Below, in pieces: positions 11,457-23,288 of a stretch of 64,000 bases of DNA. A program made the translations under genes and the position numbers. The DNA is taken from the NCBI GenBank assembly GCA_029532415.1, contig JAQOTA010000071.1:124001-188000 (forward strand), written 5' to 3'. A model generated the notes under the pieces. It had not been told where the DNA came from. It saw only the letters and a program-made list of their open reading frames with translations, and made no database searches. Origin of the DNA: Marasmius tenuissimus. Lineage: Eukaryota > Basidiomycota > Agaricomycetes > Agaricales > Marasmiaceae. How positions within the stretch are numbered: the stretch's first letter is position 1; each line of letters opens with the position of its first letter.

Positions 11457-12611
11457 AGGTACACCTAAATTGACTATTATCTTTCATGGTAGCTGGCTAT
11501 GAAGGTGGGCTTGGTTTGCTCAGCCAATCGAACCGACTCGAGCAATATGTGTATGTTCGTTCGCATTTCTATTCCCAAGAATCAACATGGCTCCTCTCAC
11601 TGATGAACTGATCATAGTTGACATGTTGACATTGGATAGTATCCGCTGATTCTTCCTTGAACCTTGGGAGTTTGATATCCAGAGTCACCACGGTTGTTCT
11701 CGGATTAGAACACGACAACACCTCGCATTATCAATCGGTGCATTCGGGTCCTCACAGCGCTGGACAGTGCTATACACATATGATACTGGACTAACTGGTA
11801 TACAGAGCCCTGACATCTAGCTCGTATATCTAAAGCGAAGTTCCTGTTAGCTTCTCAGCCCCCCAAGGCCTCCCATCGCTGCTCCATCTCTAACCACACG
11901 GCCCAATGGTATCGATCATGTATTGTCGAAATCTCTTACCCCATTAATTCTACTGGTGAGTCCCGTGGCATGGTCAAAGCACAACAGCTCATTTCTTCGA
12001 AGCGCGTGGCTCCTTTGATTGCTTCTATCTCGTACTTGTCATTGGTCCCGGGAGGAGAAAACATCATTTGATACGGTTTGTAATTCGCTTGCAGTTCATA
12101 GCCTTCAGTGTCGATGATCGCGAGTGCCCCCAGCCGTGGCAGTGTGCCTGGGGGAGACTACAAACAAAGCGACACTACAGCCAGCCACAGCGAGTCAACA
12201 CAAGCGCATACATGATAGTCAGAGAACACAGGCTCGCCTCTCTATCGGCAAGTTCTCGAGAAGGATAGGCGACAGTATCTGGGGGTCGCGAATCGACGCG
12301 GCTCATGCAACACACATTTGCCAGTCTGGGGTCAGACGATAATAGCTTTGAGTGTTTGTTCAGGCCCCCTCTCAACTGCGAGTGCCCGCAGGACCTTCGG
12401 TATCAGAACTCTGTTACCATTCAAGGGCCTGAGCTGAACACGCATACAGCATTTGTACACTGGCATATCAAACCTCGTAGCAACCGAATGAAAGCACCCG
12501 GTGCATCATCAAGATGTCTCAACTCTCGAGTATCGATCAGCGAGAAATTCGAGGATATTAAACCTCAAAGTCTGACTCTGGCAGTCAATTTGACTCTCCC
12601 GCATGTTCATT
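11237..12611. other. Duplicated 3' flank, then promoter region of copy B
   Basis: To about 11456 this is the duplicated flank shared with 50650-50919. The rest shows no gene I can support. The last about 60 bp contains the leader motif shared by the GH76-like family. Confidence 0.5.
12551..12562 (+). promoter_or_regulatory. Conserved ATTAAA core-promoter motif of GH76-like copy B
   Basis: GAGGATATTAAA about 60 bp before the start codon is followed by the shared CCTCAAAGTCTGAC stretch. The same arrangement precedes copies C and D and, in diverged form, E and F. It probably acts as a TATA-like element. Confidence 0.45.
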
Positions 12612-14975
12612 ATGCCCATCCTACTCACCTGGTATCTCCTTGCCCAATTCGTCATCAGTATCTGGGCTGACGAGCTGAGCATACCCTCATCATGGGGTGT
12701 AAGTCTTTCACTCATTTCAACACAGGAGCTACGTTCAACTCACATTCTGTGTCCATGGCAATCTAGAACCTCACTATGAATGTCTCGCGTGAAGAACGAA
12801 TCAATCGAACGGCAGCAGCAATAAATGCACTCATCGAATCGGATGATCTTTTCACTAACGGGCTTCCCGAGACCTATTGGCCCTACGGAGAGTATCTGGC
12901 TGTGATCGCAGACTTTGATATCTTTACGAATCAGACCAAATACAAAGGGATCGCTCAGCAGCGTTTCCTCCCTGCTTTACAGCGAACGACACCGAATCTC
13001 GAGTGAGTACAATAAAACACCTCTACTCTGGCCGCGGTGTGCACAAAATTGATACACGATCCTACAGTATTGTAAGTGCTCTCGTCCACTCCCATTGGTG
13101 CACAGCCAGTAGTGATCCTTCGGGACTTCCCACCAGATCGGTAATAAATTGTAAGCTTACCCTTTTTCTTATCCTTTTTTTCTTCGAGAAACCATTGTGC
13201 ACTTCTGAGCACCTCGATTTTTTAGTCGCTACGGATACGCAGCTACCCGTGCATACCTTGCATATCAAGACGAAGGGTTCTTGGATATTGCAAAAGACTA
13301 TTGGGCTACCAACAGAAGCTTGACAATTTCCGACGCAGACGTGCAATCAAGAAGCTCTGCGGCTAAAAGCACAATTAATTCCAACATGAGTTTGGCTTGC
13401 TCACAGCCTGGGAGTGAGTTGCTTGTTATTGTGAGAAATCTATAGGCCCGGGCCACAGTGCTAACATATCAGCTCGTTAGGTGAATATACACTTGCCGGT
13501 GGTACATTCCATAGCACAGTGAGTACGGTTCCAGTATAGAGAAACGTACGGGAACCTGTCCCATGTTGAACGGGAAAATCTATAGAGTGAAACCGACCTC
13601 CTCATAACAACTGGCACAACGGCGTAAGATTTTCGGTCGTTTTCACACTATTAGCTTGGACTGACCTGACGGCCAGAGACTACCTGACGTATGTATTTCT
13701 TACTTCCGCTTGAGTCGAGGAACCCTGAAGATTTTTACGTCCCAAAAGGCTCACAGTTTCACTAGCCAATATGCCGTCCAACCTGGACACAGCCTACATG
13801 ACATTGGCAAATCAGATGGGCCAATTCATGCTGCACACGGTCTACAAAGGCTCTGGGGATTTCTATAATAACATCCTAGTGGGAAAGCCAGATTGCCCAC
13901 CTCGGCGAAATGACGGCGCGGCTGCCGTATCTGATGCTGCGGCCGCCATGCAGTCATTGTCGCTTTTGATTTTGACATCGAGCTCAAACAATGATGATTT
14001 TACTGATGTGTAAGTAGACCTAACACGTACCGATCTCGTACCTGATGACTTTATTTGAAGCCTCAGGGACATAGCTCATCGCGCAACTGGGACCGCTTGG
14101 AACTCCGCTGACGGTGTCCTTGGTGGATTGATCTACCCATTCCGCGATTTAGAGGCTAATGCTCACTCTTAGACACCGAAAAATTTCCCGGAAGTCCTAG
14201 CGATAGTGTCCAGTCCTCCCACCGATTACTCCACAGCTGTTTTCATTTGGCCCTTGGCGATGGGGCCTCAGATCTGAGAACGTATCTCCGTGCATACTTA
14301 GCAATTCAGGCAAGTGCACTTGGCATTGTCTAACCCTTTTCTAACCAGAAATACGGCCATTAGTACAATGCACTCGTGAAGCAGGCTACCTTCGCCAGTG
14401 GCGCCCCAAACCTGTATGGAATAGGATTGAGGCCTGAAGGTCAGCTCAATCCGGAAACACAGATACTTGCCATTACTACCCTGCTGGGCGGGGTGATATC
14501 GGGCGACAATATCGCGTCTCCCAACGACCCCAAAACACCTAATACCGCGACACCTGCCACTGGTAGTCGTGGTCGAGTCTCTATCGGTGCCATAGTCGGT
14601 GGTGTAATCGGAGGTGTTTTGGGTCTCGCTTTGGCTACGGTGGGAAGTTACTGCTATCTTCGCCGGCGACACCAGTTGCCACCCCCACATACCTTGGAAC
14701 CATACCCAACAATAAACTCTCCGGCGGTGTCGCCCCCGTCTCTTTCAACCTCTCCGCCTGTCCAGCCTGAGAAGGTTGCAAAATGGGTGCCTCCGACCAG
14801 CTGTGGCGTCACAAAAAGTGCGGCTTCGACGTCAATACCCCCCACGTCAGAGTCTCAGTCCAGTCGCGCTCACGAGGCGACCACTGCGGAACTCGTAACA
14901 ATATTGAACCAAAGGCTGAGGAATGAGCAATGGGACGCGAATGAGAGCCCTCCGGAGTATCACAGCAGTACATAG
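12612..14975 (+). CDS. GH76-like membrane-anchored protein (copy B)
   Basis: A signal peptide (MPILLTWYLLAQFVISIWA) is followed by an ectodomain resembling basidiomycete glycoside hydrolase family 76 (alpha-1,6-mannanase-like, six-hairpin fold): SREERINRTAAAI, YWPYGEYLAVIADFDIFTNQT, RYGYAATRAYLAYQ and YLRAYLAIQYNALVKQATF. I see no Asp-Asp pair before the YGYAATRAY motif, where GH76 enzymes carry their catalytic acids. A glycine-rich span (IGAIVGGVIGGVLGLALA) and a YLRRRH stop-transfer precede a Pro-rich tail with ATTAELVTILNQRLRN and a terminal PPEY. The frame requires a 4-nt exon (13068-13071) and a 14-nt exon (13137-13150). The intron after AIQ uses a GC donor (14310). The gene looks intact. 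Family assignment comes from recalled protein features; activity is not established. Confidence 0.8.
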
Positions 14976-15219
14976 TGGTAACCAGCGTTATTCAGTATAC
15001 CTTGATTATGAACTATTATCATTATTGCAGCAATATAGTGTCTACGGTCCGGAAGGGAATTCTAAAAAGCTCGGGGAAGGAACAGCTCGAAATCTCTCAA
15101 TCCAACCCAGATGTGATAACTACAGGTGGCGGCGTGAGGAGCAGGCAATTCCCCACCTGCAGTTCTCCTCCCAAAATCGAACTCATCGTGCCTTTGAAAG
15201 GGTTCCCTTGCTACCCGAG
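14976..15219. other. 3' flank of copy B
   Basis: Downstream DNA with no gene signature. It leads into the duplicated Get4-like block. Confidence 0.4.
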
Positions 15220-15550
15220 ACCCCCCGGTGGTGGGATCATGAGGAATAGTTTAGCTACTTCGTTGGATGCCTGGCCGGACAAGTCTGAGATGGTTCGACC
15301 TGGCGCTGTCTCTTGATCCAGAAGCGAGTAGGTGCGGATCTGTATCTCCGAGCTGACCCTCTGCGGTTTGTTCATTAGAGACGCGATGATGCGAGACGGG
15401 CAAGAGGAGATTCGGACCTTTGTATACCAAGTCACTAATACATTGAAGTAGAGCGGGATCGCCAGCTGGATATGAACCCGTAAGTAGTTCGCTGGCCATC
15501 CACGTCGTCGATGTCATCGTCAACTTTCCGATTACACAGCATTCCACCAA
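15220..15550 (-). pseudogene. Get4-like fragment
   Basis: Minus-strand reading includes SELLTGSYPAGDPALLQCISDLVYKGPN and EGQLGDTDPHLLASGSRDS. These match the less degraded copy at about 56280-57090, whose C-terminus looks like Get4, the tail-anchored-protein targeting factor. Only the N-terminal part remains and no continuous frame joins the pieces. It is a relic carried along with the GH76-like module. Confidence 0.5.
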
Positions 15551-16035
15551 AGGTAGGAGAGATAAGCTATCGATTTATCAACGAGGGTCATCCTCCACGA
15601 TCCCGATGGCTCAGTCAATGTGATCAACTGCGTCAGCCTGTCTGCAGATGATGGTCACGATGAGCTATGATCCGCAGTTTCACGATACACAAAAGAACGC
15701 ACCTCTCATCGCTCACATATTCTCCTTTTGGCTCGTACACGTCCAAAAGAAAACTCTCAGATCCACTCCCAGCTTGCCCGGTCTTGAGAAGCTCGCGAGC
15801 GCCTGGAAGGGCACGTCGGTCGCTGTATCGAATTGGTTTGATTTGACATATCTTGAGATAAATATTCTGGCTTTTTGGCGGGCTTCATATGGTGATACTT
15901 GGATTTGGGGTAGAATGGCGTTTAGTGCACGCGAAGTTGAGGATGAGGAATGGGGCCATGATGGGTGTTGGAGAACAAGTAACAAGGTGAAGCTCCTGTG
16001 ACAACGCATCTGCCATCGAATGGTCGGATCGGCCG
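15235..16035. repeat. Left copy of inverted block (partner about 55775-56480)
   Basis: The block includes a minus-strand-like reading with SLPADDGHDDL and STPSLPGLEKLAS on the partner. Here the equivalent TPSLPGLEKLAS lies on the plus strand near 15765. The two blocks share sequence and gene order but are inverted relative to each other. The encoded product, if any, is unknown, and small insertions disrupt it here near 15605. Confidence 0.65.
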
Positions 16036-16079
16036 GGCCAGGCCGGGCCGTATAAGAAAAGGCGTCAACTATTCTATCA

Positions 16080-16360
16080 CAGCCGTAAAGACTGGTTTCT
16101 TCATTGCCATTACCTCCTCATTGCCTACTGGGTATTCTTCGTTCGCTCAGGCGACCCGATTCCTGAACAAGTTCCAATTCCCCAGGTCACCAGAGCGTTA
16201 GCCTCAGTATGCACGATCCACGACGAGCGAGCGACGAATTGTACCTCAACAGGATCATGGCAATTTGACGACACGAAGTGGGAGTTTTGCTGAGCCGGAG
16301 CCTGCAATTAAGATCGGAGGCGTGAGGTGGCTGCTAGTAAATCAGGGTAGGAGCAGAATC
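16080..16360 (+). pseudogene. Carboxylesterase 3' remnant upstream of copy C
   Basis: The reading LIAYWVFFVRSGDP and, further on, WEFC-stop-AGACN and VAASKSG match the C-terminal end of the intact carboxylesterases at 32444 and 34951 ([14 protein letters not shown] ... VVASKSE). Stops and shifts separate the parts, and no N-terminal or catalytic region is present. Similar remnants lie upstream of copies D and F. Confidence 0.7.
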
Positions 16361-17280
16361 GAGGGGTAGAGTTCATTTTTCTATGCCCGACTTGTATAAT
16401 TTGCCGTTGACGTTGAGGCTTGAGTTTGCAGGCCTGCCGATTCCACGCCAGCCGGGTGACTCAATACATACTCACTGCTGCTGTACAGGTACTTTGTTTT
16501 TAAAAGCGGCAAGACTTATCTCGCATTCGGTGCTCATGGAACTGGACTAAGGACTTCTTGGTGTTCTCGGCATTGAGGCGGTTGGTCTGATGCAAAACCA
16601 ACCAAAGGACTTGGCAGTCTCAGCTTGTTCTCTGCGCTTCATTCACTGGGTTTTGCATTATCCTTCGGCGGTCGACTCGCCTCGAGAACCTTTGGCTTGA
16701 TTTCTATTCGTCCTGGCAGCAACGAATGTTCAAATTTGTCGAATCCAATGGAGTTTCGAGTCAAACAGATTTTCAGAGGATGGCCTCCGAAGCCCGGTAC
16801 CGCATACTTAGTACAAGACTTTTCGCCTCATCAATTGATGTCGGTGGTTACTCGCTTGCGATTGATGCCAGACGACCCTGATTCTCCCTGATCCTTGATG
16901 GCATACCGACCGCCTCCGGCGGTCACCGATCACTGGTCAGAGAATACGGAGGGGGACCGGGAATGGCTCTTTTCTCAACAATTTCTTCTCAAAAAGTGTG
17001 TTGGGACTGCTCGACTCGATGCTGTTCACGCAGTACGCATTCGCTGGAGACTAGCGTCAGAGCATACAGCCATTTGTCCACGCCACCATGTCCACCGGGC
17101 TGTCCTCCGGCATCGGGAACTCGGGATGTTACTGCCCATTCGAGGTGAACACATATACAGCATATTTAATAGAGACCAAGGACCACGCGAGGTTTCGAAT
17201 ATCAATCAGTAGGAGATCTGAGGAATATTAAATACTGAAGGTCTGACGAGGGCACCCTACCTGACTAGGACTCCCCACGC
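16361..17280. other. Upstream region of GH76-like copy C
   Basis: About 900 bp of non-coding DNA related to the flanks upstream of copies D, E and F; the shared AAAACCNACC...AGGACT stretch appears near 16590. No gene is supported. Confidence 0.45.
17220..17232 (+). promoter_or_regulatory. Conserved ATTAAA core-promoter motif of copy C
   Basis: GAGGAATATTAAA lies about 50 bp before the ATG, followed by GGTCTGACGAGGGCAC, which is almost the same as in copy D. Confidence 0.45.
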
Positions 17281-19619
17281 ATGGTCATTACCCCCGTCCT
17301 GCTCAGCTGGTATCTCCTTGCGCAACTCGTCCTCACTGTGTGGGGCCTGGAACTGAGCGTGCCTTTATCCTGGAATGTACGTCTTCTAATCAGTATGGAT
17401 ACTCGAACTGCGTCCAACTTTCGCCGTCTAGAAAACCGCCGTGGAAGCCTCTCGCGAAGAACGAATCAATCGTACAGCAGAAGCAATCGATGCATTCATC
17501 GCGTCTGATGCCCTTTTTACTTCAACCCAGCCCCCCAGCAATCTTTCCAACGATTACTGGCCCTACGGAGAACTTCTGGGTTTGATCGCAGACTTCGATC
17601 TATTCACAAATCAAACCAGATACAAGCAAATTGCTCAGGAGCGTTTTCTCCCTGCTTTAAAGCGAACAACACCGAATACCAAGTGAGTACATTCAACACT
17701 TCCGACCCAGTCCCAGTACAGAACTTTCTTGATACGCTACTCTACAGAATTGTGAGTGCTCTCGTCTACTCCCATTAGCGCATAGCCAGTAGTAATCTTC
17801 GAGACTTTGGATTAGATTTCCAATAAATTGTACGTCTATCCTTTCCTTTCCACAGAGCTATGCACTTCTGAGCACCCCGACCTCTTAGTCGCTATGGATA
17901 CACAGCTACGCGCGCATACCTCGCGTATCGAGACGAGGCATTCTTGGACATTGCAAAAGACTATTGGTCTTCCAACAGGAGCTTGACGCTCTCTAATGAA
18001 GAAGTACAGTCAAGCAGTTCGTCGGCTAAACTTGAAATCAACCCCACCATGAGTTTGGCTTGCTCGGAATCTGGCAGTGAGTCGCCTTTGGGTGTGAGGA
18101 CCATATCCTGATACACCATCCTGTTAGGTGAATTTACGCTTGCCGGCGCAACGTTCCATAGCACAGTGAGTACGATCAGAACCAGAAAATGCTCACTAAA
18201 TAGTAAGCTGAATAGTCTACCGGCAGGATCCCAACGATCTCCTCATAACCACTGCTTCAACGGCGTAAGAGCTTCAGTCGTTTCTGCGCCCTCAGCTTGG
18301 ACTGACCTGATGACCAGAGATTACCTGACGTATGCTATTCCTTCTTGCCGCTTGAGTTGCACCTTGAATATGTACTTTCTTCTACAAGGCTCACTGTCTC
18401 ACTCGCCACTATACCGTCCAACCTTGACCCAGCCTACATGACCTTGGCGAGCCAGATGGGCCAGTTTATGCGAACTGCGCTCTATAAAGGGTCCGGGACG
18501 TTCTACAGTAACATCCCAGTGAGGGATTCAGATTGCCCATATCGCCGGAATGACAGTCGTGCCGCCGTATCTGATGCCGCGGTCACTACGCAATCGTTGT
18601 CGCTTTTGACATCGAACTCACAGAACGATGATTTTACTGATGTGTGAGTACTCTCACCACATACCGATCTCGTAGCTAATGTGTTTATTTGAAGCCTCAG
18701 AGACATAGCTCGTCACGCAACTGGGCCTAGCAGTTGGAACTCCGCTAACGGTGTCCTTGGTGAATTCAGCGACTCGTTCTGCAGCTCAGCACTCAGTGGC
18801 TGACACTAAACCTTAGACATGCAAAAGTTTCCAAAAACGACCGGAAACATCTTCAATATGTCACAACAACTTCTTCGGAGCTATTTTATTATGGCCCTGA
18901 GTGACGGGGTCTCAGATCTGAAGACGTATCTTCGCGCATATCTAGCAGTCCAGGCAAGCGCGCTTTTTCTGTGTATTGTTCATGCTTTTTCTGATCGCGA
19001 GCGTGGCCATTAGTATGATGCACTCACGAAGCAGGCTAACTTTACTAGTGGTGTCCCGAATCTCTACGGAGCCGGATTGAAACCCGAAAGTCATATCATG
19101 CCGGACGCACAGACGCTGGCCATTACTATACTGCTAGGCGGGGTGATATTAAGTGATGATGCCAAACTGCCCAACGACCCCGGTACAACTGATACCACTA
19201 CTCCTGATATGGGTCGAGCACCGATCGGATCCATAGTTGGTGGCGTAGTTGGTGGTGTTTTGGGTTTTGCTCTGGTTGTAGCAGGGATCTACTTCTATCT
19301 CCGGCGGCGCCGCCAGTCGCAGGCCCCGCCTACCGTCGACCCATACCCCACCATGGCCTACCCGTTGCCACTCCTACCGGTCGTGGCAACCCCTCAACCT
19401 TTCCGGTCCAAAGCATTTATGAAGGGAGCGCCTCCGACCAGACCTGGCGTAGCAGAACGTACGCTTTCGCCGCCAATTCCACCTGCCTCAGGGTCCCAGT
19501 CCAGTCGTGTGCACGAGGCGACCACGGCAGAACTCGTAACAATGTTGAACCAAAGGTTGAGGAATGAGCAATGGGACACGGACGAGAGGCCTCCGGAGTA
19601 TCACAAAAATCCATATTAG
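17281..19619 (+). CDS. GH76-like membrane-anchored protein (copy C)
   Basis: Intact paralogue with signal peptide (LLSWYLLAQLVLTVWG). Exon 1 is 17281-17376, exon 2 is 17432-17682, then a 4-nt exon 17748-17751, a 14-nt exon 17816-17829 and a longer exon from 17889 opening with RYGYTATRAYLAYRDEAF. An in-frame TAG near 17776 lies in the intron between the two tiny exons, so it does not break the gene. Downstream exons read GATFHSTDPNDLL, ADYLTLTVSLA, MTLASQMGQFM, NSANGVLG and YLRAYLAVQYDALTKQANF. The membrane span (VGGVVGGVLGFALVVAGIYFY) is followed by LRRRRQ and a tail ending RPPEYHKNPY. The GC donor is at 18954. The ectodomain probably binds or once hydrolysed a mannan-like glycan at the cell surface; I see no Asp-Asp pair. 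Confidence 0.8.
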
Positions 19620-19699
19620 TAGGCCTGGTGACTACTGGTATTCGGTGTTCTCAAGTTGATTATAGTACTTACGCTGTCACATTCTCTCGAGACTGGTTC

Positions 19700-19925
19700 C
19701 AGGCCCGATGACCGAAAATTCCCTTCTCACAAGCGTCTTGCACTCGCGATCGTCCAACGTATTCCTGATCCTCTCACTCTTCGTTATGAGCCCCAATCTC
19801 CCGGACGATTAGTACTATCACACCCCTCCCTGACCTCCCGAGACTGATTCCCAAACCACTGCATCACCGGCACCTCCTGGCTCTGAAGGAACTCCTCCAT
19901 TTCCTCTTTACACACATATCTTTCG
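19700..19925 (-). pseudogene. Fragment of a dispersed hypothetical gene family
   Basis: Minus-strand reading VCKEEMEEFLQSQEVPVMQWF, then REVREG, matches the C-terminal part of the family member at 37160-38026 (VCKEEMDEFLGSREVAEWF ... GVREEN). A frameshift and a stop follow. No 5' part is present. Confidence 0.6.
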
Positions 19926-20029
19926 TTGATTCACATTCAAGAAGGACTAAGGCGTCTGGTATACACTCGGACATAATGCAAGTATCCATTCCACACTGTT
20001 GTACGATCATTCAGAGACGGAAGATTCGA

Positions 20030-21005
20030 TAGCTTTGGGAATCGTTCGCTCTCGCCTTCGCATGAGGCCGTTTCGCAATCCGATATCATACCTATAGTGA
20101 TCCCCCCCCATCCGACCCAAAATAACTGCACTCCGTGGCGTGTTTCGCTGAGAATCCCATGCAAGCCCCTCATCAGTCGTAGCCTTTGTCCGTGCTGAGT
20201 TCATACACCAGCCGGCGAGCTCACACGTCCCAGAGGCGTATGACTTCGCTCTTGGTCCCGTCACCGAGCTCTATAGTCGATGCGGAGAAGTCCGAGGTAG
20301 AATGGCTGAAGTATAGATCAGGACTGAGATTTTTTATATATCCTCCTGCTCCCGCTACGATGCAGAGTGGTGAGGAAGGAGCAATGATCTGGTCTGGTAG
20401 AGCGAGAACGCCTGCGCAGAGGATTTTGGGGGGGGGGTACCGGTAGTTGGCTGAGGGTTCCCTCCTGTGATTTTGGGACGAGGAATTGGTGTCTCCCACC
20501 ACGGCTTTTTTGTCGTGATCGTTGTTCTCTACCAGTTCTGATTTGTTTGTCGTTGGGAACCAGTCGCGTGAAGATGGATAGCAATTGTTCGTTGATGGAG
20601 CCTGTGCCACTAAGAAAGGGCGAGTCGGAAAAAAAAAAAAAAGAGCGAAAAGTACGGTATATATTACCTAGTTAGCTTGTCCTCTCCGTTTTCCAACAAC
20701 GTGCCTTTGGTGTGGGCGAAAGAAGCGATGAAATCGATGCCTGAATCCTCGTCACCGCTCGATTCCTACAAGTTCATACCCAAAGCGAGGTAAAAAGAGC
20801 GACGATACTCACCGTCATTCAAAATTCCATGAGCCCTTCTCAATCAACGCGCTTTTCTCCACTGCGAGCTTACGACCAACTCCCTGACAATAGAACATAC
20901 AGACTGGAGTATACCTCGATTTTTTTCTCTCTATCGTCACGAGATCGAGTAAATGTTTGAAAGCTTCTTTCGCTGTTCCATCGAGTCGTTTTTGGCGAAC
21001 GACAT
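20030..21005 (-). pseudogene. WD40-repeat protein, degenerate inverted copy
   Basis: Reverse-strand match to the intact gene at 27855-30168. It begins with MSFAK, but small indels destroy the first exon. GDEDSGIDFIASFAHT and LPIFT-like pieces are recognisable. About 0.75 kb of coding sequence is missing at 20262-20265, where TIELG is joined directly to GTKSEVIRLWDV; the 4-bp sequence GGTG is present at both ends in the intact copy. A TGA follows WDV and the acidic C-terminal part is lost. An A-rich run of about 14 bases at 20629-20642 lies in the region of the second intron. Confidence 0.8.
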
Positions 21006-21500
21006 GGTGGTGGTGGTCTGGTTGAGAGACTATCCGCGCGCTTTTTCCCACACGCCAATTTCAGCCACTAGACCAAGCACATTCGAACCTTCGCGTTCAC
21101 ATTGAAAGAACGCGCCAAGAGGAATACCGTTACGGACTCTGTCAGATGCCTATGTTGACCAGAGCACTCCAAGACAGGATTTCCAGCTGAAAAGTACTCA
21201 TCGTTTACAAGGTATAGAACACACAGGCACACGAAAATCACGGAGAATGCCTCAACATCTCCAAAAACTCGGCTTCGCTCCAATCAAACATCGACTTGTC
21301 CCACGACGCATCCCGTAACCTCTCCTCAATCGCATCCACCGATAGTCCCTCCTCCACCGAAGACGTCGCTCTCACCCCGCGATCAAACGAAGTCGCTCGT
21401 CCCAAGACCGGACTACTCGGTGACATCTTCAAACCCGCCGACACGGACACAGACCTCCTCCTCACCACACCCCTCAAAACCGCCTTTCGCATCCCATCGC
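20030..21500. repeat. Left arm of inverted duplication (partner 27300-30168)
   Basis: WD40 gene and C-terminal part of the 497-residue hypothetical gene lie in the same order in both arms, in opposite orientation. About 6 kb separates the arms, which flank the three secreted-protein genes. Confidence 0.75.
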
Positions 21501-22731
21501 CCCCATTCTCCAGCCCAATTCCTAACCCCACAACAACCTTCTTCGACCCAACAGGTTTCGAATACGCCGCACTCCGATACACATCTTTCGACAGAGGCGG
21601 CGACCTCGGACTCGGAGTCGTCGTATTCCCCAACACAGAAGTCCCAAACATAACCCCATGTCGTCGAGGCATCGGCTTATCCTCGAGTCCAGATATCGAA
21701 AGCCCATCGCCCGCAACAACCGACCCAAAGCTATCCGACCCTGACCCAAAGATATCGACGTACATCCCAAAGTCAAATAGATCAGGGTAAGGAGTCCTGC
21801 TAACTTCGTGGCCTAGGGTAGTAACCGAAGAATCAGGTTCGCTGGGGAAGAGACTCGTACTCAGACTCTCCACCGAGTCGACGGTCGAACACTGAGTTTG
21901 GGATTTCTTGCGGGCGATGGTTTGTTTGTAGCATATAGGCGAAGGGAGGGTAGATGAGATGGGGGTATCGTAAAGAATGGCGTTGGGTATGTAAGAAGTT
22001 GCTGGGCTGGTGAGAAGTTGAGGTGAGGCGTTTGAGTATGCAGAGTCGGATGAGGCGAAGGAGTAGTTGTCGTTTGAGAATAGTTGGATTGGAGGTAGAG
22101 GATCGATAGGATGGACATTGGTGACAGAGTCGTTGGGCTTGGGCGAGGGACATTCCCCGTCGGGATTTGTGGTCTTGAGGATGACTTGTGAATGGACTAC
22201 ATCCGTCTGGTCCTTCGAGGGGTGGGAGGATTCAACCAGTTGGCTAGTAGGGACATGGAGGGGAGAAGACGCCAAACACGAATCGGGTAGCAAGTCTGGC
22301 CTCCAAGAATCAAAATCTGGCTTCGAAGGCTCGTAGAAGTTCGACACATCGAACGGAAGAGAACTCCAGTCTTGAACGTAGATCTTTGGTGGAGGGATAT
22401 CGCTTCTGGCGCCGGTGCGAGTGTGTTTCTTGAATTTTTTCTTCTTCTCTTGAGGCTTGATGGCAATCGTTTGGGATTCGTCTAGAGGGTCATCTTCGGT
22501 GCCTTTTCGTCCATGAACCTTTGTGAACAGAGAGAAGAGAGGAGAGGACGCACTGGCGGTACCCGTACATGTCGATAGCGAAGCATCCTCTGGCACGATC
22601 GGACTATGTACAACAATCTCTAGCTTTCCATCATCGGAATGATATGGGCGTGCTCGTTTGAGGGTGAAAAGAGCGACTAGCGTGTTCCAGATGGCTAGCA
22701 AGAAGCGAGAAAGCATGTTCTTGAAGGCCAT
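21238..22731 (-). CDS. Hypothetical 497-residue Ser/Pro-rich protein
   Basis: Single open frame without introns. The N-terminus has a hydrophobic stretch (MLSRFLLAIWNTLVALFTL) that could be a signal anchor. The rest is low-complexity, rich in Ser, Pro and Thr, with basic patches (KKKKFKKH) and a more ordered C-terminus (VDAIEERLRDASWDKSMFDWSEAEFLEML). I recognise no domain. The reading is probably real because the C-terminal part is conserved in a duplicated scrap at 27300-27475, where only the protein-like frame is recognisable, and because the frame is long. It is adjacent to a broken WD40 gene. Function unknown. Confidence 0.7.
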   Translation of the reverse strand: MAFKNMLSRFLLAIWNTLVALFTLKRARPYHSDDGKLEIVVHSPIVPEDASLSTCTGTASASSPLFSLFTKVHGRKGTEDDPLDESQTIAIKPQEKKKKFKKHTRTGARSDIPPPKIYVQDWSSLPFDVSNFYEPSKPDFDSWRPDLLPDSCLASSPLHVPTSQLVESSHPSKDQTDVVHSQVILKTTNPDGECPSPKPNDSVTNVHPIDPLPPIQLFSNDNYSFASSDSAYSNASPQLLTSPATSYIPNAILYDTPISSTLPSPICYKQTIARKKSQTQCSTVDSVESLSTSLFPSEPDSSVTTLGHEVSRTPYPDLFDFGMYVDIFGSGSDSFGSVVAGDGLSISGLEDKPMPRRHGVMFGTSVLGNTTTPSPRSPPLSKDVYRSAAYSKPVGSKKVVVGLGIGLENGGDGMRKAVLRGVVRRRSVSVSAGLKMSPSSPVLGRATSFDRGVRATSSVEEGLSVDAIEERLRDASWDKSMFDWSEAEFLEMLRHSP

Positions 22732-23288
22732 GGCGAGGACAATAGTAGTTTGTAGAGATGTTCTGGAGAATTGGTTAGGGTGAGAAGAGATAGTTTGATT
22801 CCCTGACTGAGAGACTGAGAGAACCCAGAAAGCCCAGGTAACATCAAAACCCAGCGTGACGTCCCTCTTCTTTTCCTACCCCCTCATTGAGCTCATCCAA
22901 CCCGATTTCAACGTCGCCCACCTCCCACCATGTCTGAGCGTACCCACTATCAAAATCAAGGATCCAAATTAGAGCCATATGAGCGTCGATGAAGTCCTGG
23001 ATCGAAACGTACGCATCCTCCTGCTAGTGATCTCAAATCTCTGCTACTAGCTGACCTTTTTCGCTGCCTCGCCATTCCCAAAAAGTCGTTGAAGCCTCAA
23101 ATCCTCCGGATCTTCAATGGACGTCGGTCAATTTGTAGAACTCTATTGCCCAAACGCCAAGGTACATCAAGAGTAGGGCTGGTGTCTTGGAACAGGCGAA
23201 CCCTGGCCGCATGAAATCAACTACCAAGCCAAGCTTCAGAAGATAAATACCCTCGCATTTCCCCAACATTTCCCCCAACCCCTCAATC
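22732..23288. other. Divergent intergenic region
   Basis: Lies between the start of the 497-residue hypothetical gene (-) and the first secreted-protein gene (+). Pyrimidine-rich, with a GATAAATAC motif about 45 bp before the ATG at 23289. No gene is seen. Confidence 0.45.

Noticed and set aside
17751..17815. In-frame TAG in GH76-like copy C suggesting a broken gene
   Set aside because: The stop lies between the 4-nt and 14-nt exons, in sequence that varies in length among all copies and behaves as an intron.
20629..20642. A14 run as a retrogene poly(A) tail
   Set aside because: It lies within the intron region of the degraded WD40 copy, where the intact gene has a pyrimidine-rich intron; introns are retained, so no retroposition.
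21296..21790. 164-residue plus-strand frame opposite the 497-residue gene
   Set aside because: It is the antisense shadow of a longer minus-strand frame whose protein reading is conserved in the duplicate at 27300-27475.
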